Positions 37,501 to 45,840 of a DNA stretch of 64,000 nucleotides are shown piece by piece (the first letter of the stretch is position 1; each line of letters starts with the position of its first letter). This DNA comes from Phalacrocorax aristotelis (Eukaryota > Chordata > Aves > Suliformes > Phalacrocoracidae). Below the pieces are notes generated by a model that saw nothing but the letters and a program-made list of their open reading frames with translations, did no database searches and was not told the DNA's origin. A program made the translations under genes and the position numbers. The stretch spans positions 34,175,058-34,239,057 of the forward strand of contig NC_134277.1 in the NCBI RefSeq assembly GCF_949628215.1, written 5' to 3'.

Positions 37501-39500
37501 TTCTTTTTTTGTTGTTTTTATTCCATATCACATAATTTGATCGCACCAATGGAGAATCTTAGCAAACCATCCTTACTGGATCATACTGACATTCCATAGA
37601 GGAAGTGATCAGATGACAGTTAGCTGCTGTTGCAATGCTAACTCTAACACAGTGGCAGTCCTTTCCCCACCTAGCACTAGCCAAGCTCAATGTTAATTGG
37701 TTTTGCTGATGCATTCAGTTTGGGAGGAGGGCAACTTCAGATGGAAAAGTGTCTGTCTCTTAGTGAAATCAAATGTCTGAGTCCACCTGCCAAGAAATGC
37801 AAGGAAGAAGTCACCACATAGTGAGTTTTGATCTATTTTTGTTTTTATTTCCTGCTGTTCATGAGAACCAGGAATGCAGATCAGGCCGACCATCCATCGA
37901 GAGACATGTGTTAGCTAGGCTTCCGCTACTTCTTGGAGAACACCCATTCCCTTGCAGTTCTTGGCCAAACCTTTTGTTCTCTGTGGGCCATTGGTAATTT
38001 ATCTGTGACTCATCTCTGGCAAGGGAATCCCAAGCCTGTTGGAGTAGCCTGGGAGAGTTCATGGTGACTGATGTGCTCTGAAGATTAATGCCCCCTGTTT
38101 TCCTGTCTCAAATTCTCACTCCATAGTTGCCCTCTGTCCAGAGAAATCTCTGAAAAGCCTTATATTAAAAGGGTCTCCAGAGACTGCAGATGACTCAGCT
38201 GGCCAAATGACAACAAGGGCAGAGGAAGGTTGACAAGCTGACTGAAATGCAACTTAAGAAGTCAATCTGAAGGAAGGATTTGGAGAGAGAAAGGATGTCC
38301 TCCATTCCTCTGGATGGATAGGACAGGTTCAACGGTGCATATTGGTGAACAGCCTGGATGCTGGAAGGAGGTAGAAACCATTTGAACCATTTGCAAATTT
38401 CATAAAAAGGTTCCTTACGGGGCTTGCATCCCATCTTATTACCCCAGGGCAGCTGTTTTAAAGAGCAGGCATAAACTCACCCTGGTTATTGCAAGCACTT
38501 TTTCTGCAAGGTGAAAGGTTTGGCATCTGGAAGTGTCAGAAAGGAGCCTTTTGCCATAAATCACACCAAAAAGCACTCAAATTTGACAAGCACCTTGAGA
38601 CCACTTATAGGTTCACCCTAAATTCCAATATCAAAGAGCAGCCCCTCAAGCTGTAAACTCCTATAACACCAAGTCTGACATGAGAAGATGCATTAGTGGG
38701 AGCTGGATGGCGGGACTGTTCCTGATACCGCAGGACTCACAGACAAGGACTGGCACACACAGAACTGCATAAGCTCCCTGACTCCAATGCCCTGCTCCAA
38801 GAACGAAGGGGCTTTGCCTTCACTCAGCTACAAAACCCTTTTCCCTTCTCCCCTTTCCCCTCCACCTCTCCCTTTCACTCCTCAGGTCCTAGCAGTGGAG
38901 CAAGCTGAGGGCAGGGCCAGGAGCTCCCACTCTGCGCTTAGGTCTGTCTTGGGGCTGAGCCCAGCGCAGAGAATAAAACATCTCATGCTTCATTCTTAAG
39001 GTTGAGGGCAATATTTTTTGCACTATTTCCTCAGCATCCAGCATTTCTTCTCTGATCAGAAAACAAAATGCTGTGGCACCTCTGCCCTTGGCATAGTCAA
39101 CAGTGGTCATGAACTCCCTCCATATATTTTTTTCCTGCTGAAATGACTCCATAAATAAAACAAGCTTCCATAAAACAGCAGGAAAAATCCATTCCCAGTG
39201 AGACTCCTCAGAGGCAGTGGGAGTGGATGACGGTGTCCGAAAGGTGGGATAGGCAGCTGCCCCCCGCTTGCTCACACAGACAGCTGTCTCTGACCAGTTC
39301 ACTTCTCCTGGTGATTTATGAAGCCCTTTGATGAGAAGCGAGTTTTAATTGCCTGAACTGCAGAGTCTGACACGTGCTTCATCAAGTCAAAAGCTGAGCC
39401 TCTTCCCACGCTCTGCTCTTCTCTTCCTTGGATTCAAGCCCTGTCGGATTTCAGGAATCCACCCTATCCCTAAACCCATCTTTCTATCTAACGGGCCATC
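37501..39500. other. Gene-free intergenic DNA before the gap
   Basis: Ordinary mixed-composition sequence with no recognisable gene, RNA or repeat. A CT-rich patch (tttcccttctcccctttcccctcc) lies near 38840. ORFs are short and lack recognisable domains. Confidence 0.6.
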
Positions 39501-39700
39501 NNNNNNNNNNNNNNNNNNNNNNNNNNNNNNNNNNNNNNNNNNNNNNNNNNNNNNNNNNNNNNNNNNNNNNNNNNNNNNNNNNNNNNNNNNNNNNNNNNNN
39601 NNNNNNNNNNNNNNNNNNNNNNNNNNNNNNNNNNNNNNNNNNNNNNNNNNNNNNNNNNNNNNNNNNNNNNNNNNNNNNNNNNNNNNNNNNNNNNNNNNNN
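39501..39700. other. Assembly gap (200 Ns)
   Basis: Exactly 200 Ns, a round number that usually stands for an estimated or placeholder gap. It falls at the edge of a strongly GC-rich region, a common cause of dropout. Missing sequence could include part of the CpG island to its right. Confidence 0.99.
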
Positions 39701-40229
39701 CAAAATAATAAGGGTGCAAGCCCTTCTGACCGGGCGGAGGGAATTACTGGGAGAACGGACAGCTTTTCCTCCGGTCTGAATATTTTGGGTTTGTTTTGTG
39801 TTTTACTTCGGATTTTTAGGCGAGTGTTATCATCATCGTGTTTCCGGAGCTTTATTGTTCCTGCTCTGTAAAACCGCTCTAAACTCTAAGCCCCCCGCAA
39901 TCGCGATCACTTGGTCCTTATAAATGGCCGGCTGTTTGCTTTTAAAAAAGAAAAGGGGGACTTTTGCACAAGTGATTTTAAACCTGCTCCACCTTCAAGT
40001 GACCTGCCAAATGCTCCTTCTTACTTTATAGACATCTGGGAATTCCATACATGCCTTAAACTCCAATTACACACCTTCTTCAAAGGACACGTGCTTTGAT
40101 TTGCCAAGAACACTAAGTGGACCGAAGTCGAAAGAAGCTGGTGCAGAAGTTAATGTAAAATACATCCTGTGCCATGTTTTACTGCGGGCAGGTTATGTTG
40201 TGCAGCAAATAAAACAAGTTCTGGTGGGA
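39701..40229. promoter_or_regulatory. Candidate noncoding element 3' of TWIST1
   Basis: Moderate-GC DNA between the gap and the CpG island, with no ORF of note. It contains CATCTG (40033-40038) and CACGTG (40088-40093) E-boxes and, directly after the second, CTTTGAT (40094-40100), a TCF/LEF core. The site lies about 3.3 kb beyond the TWIST1 poly(A) site. Regulatory function is inferred only from motifs and position. Confidence 0.22.
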
Positions 40230-42175
40230 TGTGGATGTGCGCGCCCCTGGTTTTTTTTTCGCCGTAGCCTCTCGGATGCCTCTGCGGGGTGGGACTGGAC
40301 TTTCCGTCACCACCACCACCCTCTTCCCCAAAGATGCTAATTTACGGCGGAGCGCTCCCGCTCCCCGCGACGGGCCCGCTGCCCGCCGGAGCGGGGCAGG
40401 TGAAAGGAGCGCCGTGTGAACCGGGCGGCCGCAGCCCCCCGAGGGGGGCTGGCAGCAGCGCCAGGCCGGGGATGGGGGATGGGAACCGCCGCCGGGAGCT
40501 GAGCCCCCTGCCCCGGGAGTCGCTCCCGGAGGCGCCGAGCCCCGCGGTGGCTCCCCCCCGGGCGGCAGGTGCCCACGATGCCGGGGCCCGCAGGTGAGCC
40601 CCGCTCCCCATGCGCTTTCCCCCGGGCGTTTTTCCGTGACTCCTGTGTCCCCCCTCCCGTTCTCTCCCCCCTACCCCCGCCCCCCCCCCGCCCCGCACCC
40701 CCTCGACCGCGCGTTTGTTTGTTTTGCTTAAAATTACAGATGCAGGGAAAACCGCCTGACATCATGGGAGCGGGACAAGCGTGCACTTTGAAGGGGCTCC
40801 TGGGCAGGACTTCAAGTGAAATCATACGCCTGGGAGGAATCCGATACCGGCCTGGAGAAAGCAGCGGGGCGGCCCCTGCCAAACCGAGGAATGTGCGAGG
40901 GCCGGCGGCCGGCGCCCCCCGGCCGCCGCCCCGCAGGAGGCGCAAGCGCCGAGCACCCGCGGCGGCCGGGGCAGCGCCGAGCACCCCCCGCCTCCGCCCG
41001 CCCGCCGGGCCCGGCCGGGCCGGGCCATGGGGCAGCCCGCGCAGACCCCGCACCTCTTCTCCGCTCGGGTTTTGCTTGTCTGCGAAATAGACGGGACGTA
41101 GTGCTGTCCTCGGAGAAAGAAGCACAATCAATCAGGACTTCCAAAGGCAGAGTTCATTTTCTGATTGCAAGAGTGTTTAAAATTCCCCAAAGACAAATTA
41201 ATAGACTTTTTTTTTTTTTCCTTCGGTAAGTCTGACTCTGACTTAATCGGCTTTTGGCTCTAGCCCTAGCAGCACCAGGCCTCTGCCGTCCCCAGTTCCA
41301 ACCCAGGAAAGGGCAACGTTTGTATTTTTAAATCAAGATTATCTCCTTTTTTTATGATTTTTTTAAAATAAAGCAAAGGTAGCGGCTCGCAGCCGGGAAG
41401 GCGCACCGCCTGGGCAACCCGGCTGCTCGGCGTCTCAGGGGCCCGGCTGGAGGGGACCCAGGGGTGAGGCGGGGAGATCCGGCGGTGGCATGACCCCCAT
41501 GGACGGGAACTGGGGATTTTTCTCACCCGGGTGTTTCGGCTTGCTGGGAAGGGTTAGCACAGGCTGGGCCAGAGAGGCTGCTCGCCGGTTGCGACAGAGT
41601 CAGTCAGATTCGGGTCCACCAAGCGGAGTTGTTTCGGATTTCTCGGCCCATTTCGAGGGATGCCCAGGGTTTTCAAAACGCGCTTGATTCCTCCTTTGTA
41701 TTTCGCAGGTATCCCTGTCCACGAAACGCGCCTTCCCCCTCAGCACTGAGCAGCTCATCTCGGTTTTTCCGAACCTGTTTTCTTCCTAAACGTGGGGCTT
41801 TTCTCCCCTCTTTCCCCGATGTGATTTCTCCCCCTAAAGAAACAACCGAAACTACCCCCCAAAACCCCTCAAATGCCCCCCAGCCTCATGGCCAGAGCCC
41901 CGCGTCGGCTCCCCCTGCCCCTGGCTTTTGCTGCAGCCGAAGTAACGCGGACAGATTTTACCTCCTCCTCGACAGCCGGGTTGCATACGAGCGGGGTTTT
42001 TTTCGAGATGTGCGAGTCGCTGAGCAGGGACCTGCGGGTGCCGGGGCTCTGGGGGGTTCCGGGGGGGGGAGGGGGCAGCGATCCCCCGGGAGCTCGCGGC
42101 GGCTCCCCCTCCTCTCTATCACGGAGGGCCGCGACCACCAGAGCCCCCATCCAATTTCCAAGTCCTCACTAATCC
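40230..42175. promoter_or_regulatory. CpG island downstream of TWIST1
   Basis: Very GC- and CpG-dense sequence (edges estimated by eye) about 1.3-3.2 kb past the 3' end of TWIST1. Long ORFs in several frames on both strands are the usual by-product of GC richness; none has a recognisable domain. Splice-like signals occur on the + strand: donor CAG|GTGAGC after 40592, acceptor TTACAG ending at 40739, and donor CG|GTAAGT after 41225. CpG islands usually mark promoters or Polycomb-controlled developmental loci. Here it could belong to an unannotated RNA or be part of the TWIST1 CpG domain. Confidence 0.65.
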
Positions 42176-43424
42176 GGCAGTGCAAACAAGCGCTGCGGGC
42201 TCTCTACTGTAAACATTGCGCACTGGCCTAAAAATATGTACGATATTAAATTCATAATACTGTTATGTCAGCAATAGACGGTAATATGTGGATATGGAAA
42301 ACAAAAACATTCAGGCAATAAAGTCAACTCAACCTGGGCTATAAAAAACAGGCTTTGTTTTGAAAAAAAACACCCCATCCTATTTACCCTAGGCACTAGC
42401 TGAATCCCAACAGCAGGGTCTCTGTCTCCGCAGGGGGACTCTGCCCCAGCTCCCAGGGCCGGGGCAGGCACCCCTGCGCACCCACACACCCCTCGCAGGG
42501 TGCTCCCCTGGCGTGGGCCGGCTGCGAAGCGCTGGGAGATGAGCAAGTGACAGCAGGGGGCAGAATTAGCTGTCCGGTTATAAAGGTTGGGGTTTAGGTT
42601 TGTTTTGGGTTGAGGTTGGTCTTGTGTTTTTTTTTTTGTTTTTTTTTTTTTTGGTTGGAACAACTTCCCTTTTCACTTTCCTTCCGAGCCCTCAAAGCTG
42701 GAGGTTTCCTCTCTCCTACAAGTGGGGTCTGGCCGCACATGGGGACCCCGCGGAGGGTACCGTGAGGAGAAAACAGAGGCAACATGCGCCCTGCATGTAG
42801 AAAAGGAGAAGAGGGAGGGTTAGCCTATCCCTCTGTCCTTTGTACAACGAAAAAAATGTGATGGCTAGTCTATATATTATACAAAACCCCAGAGAGCAGA
42901 GCAGTCAAACATCACTTCCACCGGAAAACCCCACTCCGCTAGACACTTCCCTATTCCAATCTCACTTTATCTTGCTTTGCCTGTGGATGCGCGAAATCCC
43001 TGTTTAAAACGGGTGCCTCTTCCTCGGGGATATCAGCAAAAATACCTGCTCTGGAGGTTGGGGAATGGGCCTCGCTCCTGCCTTACATCGGGGGGGCAAA
43101 GCACGGCGGCAGCGCTGGAGCTCGGCAGCAAAAGCTCTGCTCCCCACGGAACTCTGCGGCGCTTGGCATTAAGATTAAAGGCGGAGAGAAAGAGAGAAGA
43201 AAGAATAACTCCCCCACCACCCCCCCCAAATGCAGTGAGCTTCAGCGCAGAATAATAAAGCTGTCTCAATAAATAACATGCTTGTGTCTGTCAGTAGCTA
43301 GTTTATTTGCGTTTTTCGCCTGGTTTGTTTATACTAGTGCCCCCCTCTCTCTTGGGTGTCTTTACAGCTCAACAAGCAGGTATTTATCTCCAGTTCCAAC
43401 CCTGAGTTCTCAGAAAGACCAAAC
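42176..43424. other. Interval between CpG island and TWIST1 3' end
   Basis: No gene seen. 42160-42330 contains a MEF2-like CTAAAAATAT (42228-42237) in a compact AT-rich block flanked by GC-rich DNA, which could be a conserved noncoding element. Long T-runs lie at about 42628-42652. The remainder is of mixed composition. Confidence 0.5.
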
Positions 43425-43451
43425 TTTAAGGTTATTAAAATTTCAGTCATA

Positions 43452-43461
43452 TTTATTTATT
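43452..43461 (-). terminator. TWIST1: TWIST1 poly(A) signal (tandem AATAAATAAA)
   Basis: Reads CAATAAATAAAT on the minus strand, two overlapping AATAAA hexamers, preceded by 'ttgtatattatttttctg'. The human TWIST1 mRNA ends with the same tandem arrangement as I remember it. Cleavage would fall about 10-30 bases further, near 43425-43440. Confidence 0.88.
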
Positions 43462-43801
43462 GCAGAAAAATAATATACAATGATATTTACAAAACAATCA
43501 TAAAAATAGGAATGCATTTAGACACCGGATCTATTTGCATTTTAACATGGGTCATCAATAAATAAATAAAATGTTTATTTTTTTCTCAGAGGAAAAATAA
43601 TAATAATAAAAAAGTTAGGAACCGGGTATATAACAGCTTGAGCCCAGCTTATTCCCCCCTTAAAAAAAAAAAAATGTTTTCATCTCTACAGGGATTTTTT
43701 TTGGTTGGTTGGTTGGTTTCATTCAAGAATGAAGAAAGTCCACAGTAATATATTTCCTTTCAACAGTGGCTCATAGGCCACGACCTCTTGGGAATGCATG
43801 C

Positions 43802-43828
<27 letters not shown>
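43802..43828 (+). repeat. 27-base A run (poly-U in TWIST1 3'UTR)
   Basis: An uninterrupted run of A on the + strand, transcribed as poly-U within TWIST1 exon 2. Another A-rich stretch follows at about 43836-43846. Human TWIST1 also has a long T-run in this part of the 3'UTR, so the tract is positionally conserved. Its exact length is prone to sequencing error. Confidence 0.95.
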
Positions 43829-43832
<4 letters not shown>

Positions 43833-44138
43833 AATAAAAAAAAAGTTAGATTCCAACATTCTTCGTCAAAATTAAAAAAAAATCGAACGATTCAGACTTC
43901 TATCAGAATGCAGAGATGTGTGGATTGTACCGACGCCCAAAGGGTAGTCACTGTCCAAAGCCCTTGTCTCTTTCTCTTTCCTTAAGTGCTCCCCACGCCC
44001 TGCTTTGAATTTGGATATTGCTCTTCCAATTTCCAAGAAATCCTTGGTACTTTTTTTTTAAGACAAGACCAAAAAAATCGTATCCAACTTCAGAGTCTCT
44101 AGATTGTCCATTTTCTCCTTCTGTGGGAGCAATGTCAT

Positions 44139-44406
44139 CTGCAAAAACCCAGAGAGGGCGGAAAACTCGTTACTGAAACGAAAGACACACATACATCTAC
44201 CTACACCTCTCTGGCTCTGTGAATACACATCTGGGGCATGAAGAGAGGAGGGAGAAAGGCGTGCCTCTGCCCCGCGGGCGGTGCGGTGACCGTGCGGCAC
44301 CCCGGCCCGGCAGCCAGCGGTGTCGCGGCTGAGGGAAGGGGGCTGCCGGGGCGGTAGGAAGCGCTCATCGGGAAGCACAGAGGCGCGCACAGATTCACTT
44401 CAAAAT

Positions 44407-44443
<37 letters not shown>

Positions 44444-44845
44444 GCAGGAGGAACCATCCCAGCAGCCCCGCTGGCTCCGCAGCGTTTGGTGAAAAAGTGA
44501 TCTCAGGCCGGCCCCATCTGGCTGGGGCACACCCGCACCGCCGCCTCCCCGCCCGCAGCCCACCCCCGCCGGCCGCCGGCAGCGCCCCGCCACGCGTGGG
44601 CCCCGCGGGCCCGGGGGGCGCACCTCGGGCCGCGCAAGGGGAGGGACGCGCCGTGGCGCGGGTGGGGTGTGGGGGGGGGCCCACCTCCAGCCGCCCAGCT
44701 CTCCGGCCGGCCCTGGAAGCCAGGCCCCGCCGGCCGGAAAGGGCCCCTCTCGCCCCACGGCCACGCGTGCCCGACCCGCGGCGCAGTCGGCGGCCCCGCA
44801 GCTTCCCCCCCTCCCCCCCCGCCGGTTTCGGGGTCCCTGCCTTAC
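44139..44845 (-). other. TWIST1: TWIST1 intron (in 3'UTR)
   Basis: Donor CCTAG|GTAAG (G of GT at 44845) and acceptor TTTGCAG (AG at 44140-44139) on the minus strand give a 707-base intron. It starts 43 bases after the stop codon. The interior is CpG-rich and carries an 11-unit AGC repeat at 44410-44442. Position and donor sequence agree with the human gene. Confidence 0.9.
44410..44442 (+). repeat. (AGC)11 trinucleotide repeat in TWIST1 intron
   Basis: Eleven uninterrupted AGC units on the + strand, giving CTG-type units in the TWIST1 pre-mRNA. It is too short to be pathological by analogy with human CAG/CTG disorders, but it is a plausible length-polymorphic marker. Confidence 0.95.
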
Positions 44846-44888
44846 CTAGGGCTCCTGCCGGGGGGATGCGGGTGGGGAACGCCGCCTG

Positions 44889-45455
44889 CTAGTGGGATGC
44901 GGACATGGACCAGGCGCCCTCCATTCTCCACACCGAGAAGGCGTAGCTGAGCCGTTCGTGGGCCACATAGCTGCAGCTTGCCATCTTGGAGTCCAGCTCG
45001 TCGCTCTGTAAGACCTGGTAGAGGAAGTCGATGTACCTGGCGGCCAGCTTGAGGGTCTGGATCTTGCTCAGCTTGTCCGAGGGCAGCGTGGGGATGATCT
45101 TCCTCAGGGCGGCGAAGGCTTCGTTCAGCGACTGCGTGCGCTGCCGCTCCCGCACGTTGGCCATGACCCGCTGGGTCTGCAGCTCCTCGTAGGACTGGGG
45201 GCTGCCGCCGCCGCTGCTGCTGCCGCCGCCGCCGCCCCCGCCCGCCCCGCACTTCTTGCCCCGCTTGCCTTGGGCCGGGCTGCAGGGCTCGTCCGCCGCC
45301 CCGACGGCGCCGCCGGCGCTGCGGCGGCTGGAGCGCCGCTTGCGCCCCCCTCTCTTGTTGTTGGGCAGCTGCTGCCGGTCCGGCTCCTCTTCGCTGTTGC
45401 TCAAGCTGTCGTCGGCGGGGGAGACTGGCGAGTTTGACTCGTCCTGCTGCATCAT
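44889..45455 (-). CDS. TWIST1: TWIST1, twist family bHLH transcription factor
   Basis: A 188-residue nuclear bHLH factor that dimerises with E proteins (or itself) and binds E-boxes. It controls mesoderm, neural crest, limb and cranial suture development and epithelial-mesenchymal transition. Visible in order: N-terminal [20 protein letters not shown] block (residues 9-28), basic nuclear signals RKRR (38-41) and KRGKK (64-68), a glycine/serine run (71-85), the bHLH (about 94-145: basic region with RERQRTQ, helix 1 [15 protein letters not shown], loop SDKLSK, helix 2 [16 protein letters not shown]), and the C-terminal Twist/WR box (169-188, ending WSMSASH). Human TWIST1 is 202 residues; the difference lies in the glycine-rich linker. 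The first of two adjacent ATGs (45453-45455) has G at -3 and matches the human start. The coding sequence is intact and has no intron. The frame stays open far upstream, but that stretch is promoter. Confidence 0.99.
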   Translation of the reverse strand: MMQQDESNSPVSPADDSLSNSEEEPDRQQLPNNKRGGRKRRSSRRSAGGAVGAADEPCSPAQGKRGKKCGAGGGGGGGSSSGGGSPQSYEELQTQRVMANVRERQRTQSLNEAFAALRKIIPTLPSDKLSKIQTLKLAARYIDFLYQVLQSDELDSKMASCSYVAHERLSYAFSVWRMEGAWSMSASH

Positions 45456-45604
45456 CTCTGGGGGGAGACGCGAGAAGCGGGCCGGGAGGGGGGGGAGGGC
45501 AGGGAGAAGAGGGGGGCACCTAACCCGCCAGCTCCCCCTTGATCGGCTGCTTCGCTGGCCTGCGAGGAGAAGGAGGAGGAGGAGGGAGGGAGGGAGGGAG
45601 GACC

Positions 45605-45631
45605 TCACTTTGGGGGGAGGGGGGATGGCAT
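45605..45631 (-). CDS. Short upstream ORF in TWIST1 5'UTR (8 codons)
   Basis: The only ATG I find between the inferred TWIST1 start site and the main ATG. It reads M-P-S-P-L-P-P-K then TGA, ending about 149 bases before the TWIST1 start and in a different frame. Its context is weak (C at -3, C at +4), so most ribosomes would scan past it. If translated it could lower TWIST1 output. Its presence in the mRNA depends on the TATA-based start site being right. Confidence 0.4.
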   Translation of the reverse strand: MPSPLPPK

Positions 45632-45743
45632 CAGGATCCAAAAGGAAAAAAAAAAAAGCCAACCAAAAAAAAATCCCTCCCGATCCCTCCTTGGAGCCCC
45701 TTCGAGGTGTCTGGGATTGGGAGAAAGTTGAAGACTTGGAGGT

Positions 45744-45750
45744 TCTTATA
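45744..45750 (-). promoter_or_regulatory. TWIST1: TWIST1 TATA box
   Basis: TATAAGA on the minus strand within 'ggagctataagaacctccaa', which closely resembles the human TWIST1 promoter ('ggaggtataagagcctccaa' as I recall it). Transcription would start about 25-31 bases downstream, near 45715-45720. A second TATA-like TATAAAAC occurs about 75 bases further upstream (45821-45828). Confidence 0.8.
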
Positions 45751-45786
45751 GCTCCTGCTGGCGGAAAGTTTGGGGGCAGCAGTGTC

Positions 45787-45800
45787 ATTGGCCTGACGTG
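45787..45800 (-). promoter_or_regulatory. TWIST1: TWIST1 CCAAT box and CRE-like site
   Basis: On the minus strand CACGTCA (45794-45800, CRE half-site-like) is followed by GG and CCAAT (45787-45791), about 40 bases upstream of the TATA box. The phrase 'cacgtcaggccaatgacact' is the same in the human promoter as I remember it. The spacing is typical of a CCAAT-TATA promoter. Confidence 0.65.
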
Positions 45801-45828
45801 GAGAGGAGGGACTTTGCTGAGTTTTATA

Positions 45829-45839
45829 GGAAAGTTTCC
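45829..45839. promoter_or_regulatory. TWIST1: Rel/NF-kB-like site in TWIST1 promoter
   Basis: GGAAAGTTTCC, close to a palindrome and to the kappaB consensus, lies about 110-120 bases upstream of the inferred start site. The same GGAAAGTTT core recurs at 45763-45771, beside the TATA box. NF-kB control of vertebrate TWIST1, and Dorsal control of fly twist, are known; binding at this exact site is inference. Confidence 0.35.
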
Positions 45840-45840
45840 G

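Larger units (their letters stand above)
43430..44138 (-). other. TWIST1: TWIST1 exon 2 (entirely 3'UTR)
   Basis: On the minus strand a TTTTTGCAG acceptor is followed by 'atgacattgctcccacagaa' and 'aatggacaatctagagactc', closely matching the start of the human TWIST1 second exon as I recall it. Further recognisable blocks are 'attctgatagaagtctgaa', 'gacgaagaatgtt', 'gcatgcattcccaagaggtc' and 'tagatccggtgtctaaatgc'. The exon ends after the AATAAATAAA at 43452-43461. It is noncoding, as in human, where coding sequence is confined to exon 1. The 3' boundary near 43430 is estimated from the poly(A) signal. This strong noncoding similarity suggests post-transcriptional control elements. Confidence 0.9.
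44846..45718 (-). other. TWIST1: TWIST1 exon 1 extent (5'UTR, CDS, start of 3'UTR)
   Basis: Exon 1 runs from an estimated start near 45718, placed about 30 bases downstream of the TATAAGA at 45744-45750, to the splice donor at 44846/44845. The 5'UTR is about 263 bases and C- and pyrimidine-rich in the mRNA, with GGAGG/GGGA repeats on the opposite strand (45570-45600). It contains a single upstream ATG. 43 bases of 3'UTR separate the stop codon from the exon junction. Confidence 0.75.

Noticed and set aside
36947-37540. 197-codon Ser/Leu/Phe ORF and 130-codon Lys/Arg/Glu ORF on the other strand
   Set aside because: Both are direct translations of the homopyrimidine microsatellite.
39349-39871. 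ORFs spanning the run of Ns
   Set aside because: They are open only because the gap has no sequence; nothing can be inferred across it.
40337-41131. Long Arg/Gly/Pro-rich ORFs on both strands of the 40-42 kb CpG island
   Set aside because: Overlapping low-complexity frames in several registers are typical of GC-rich islands; no recognisable family. The only lead kept is possible noncoding transcription.
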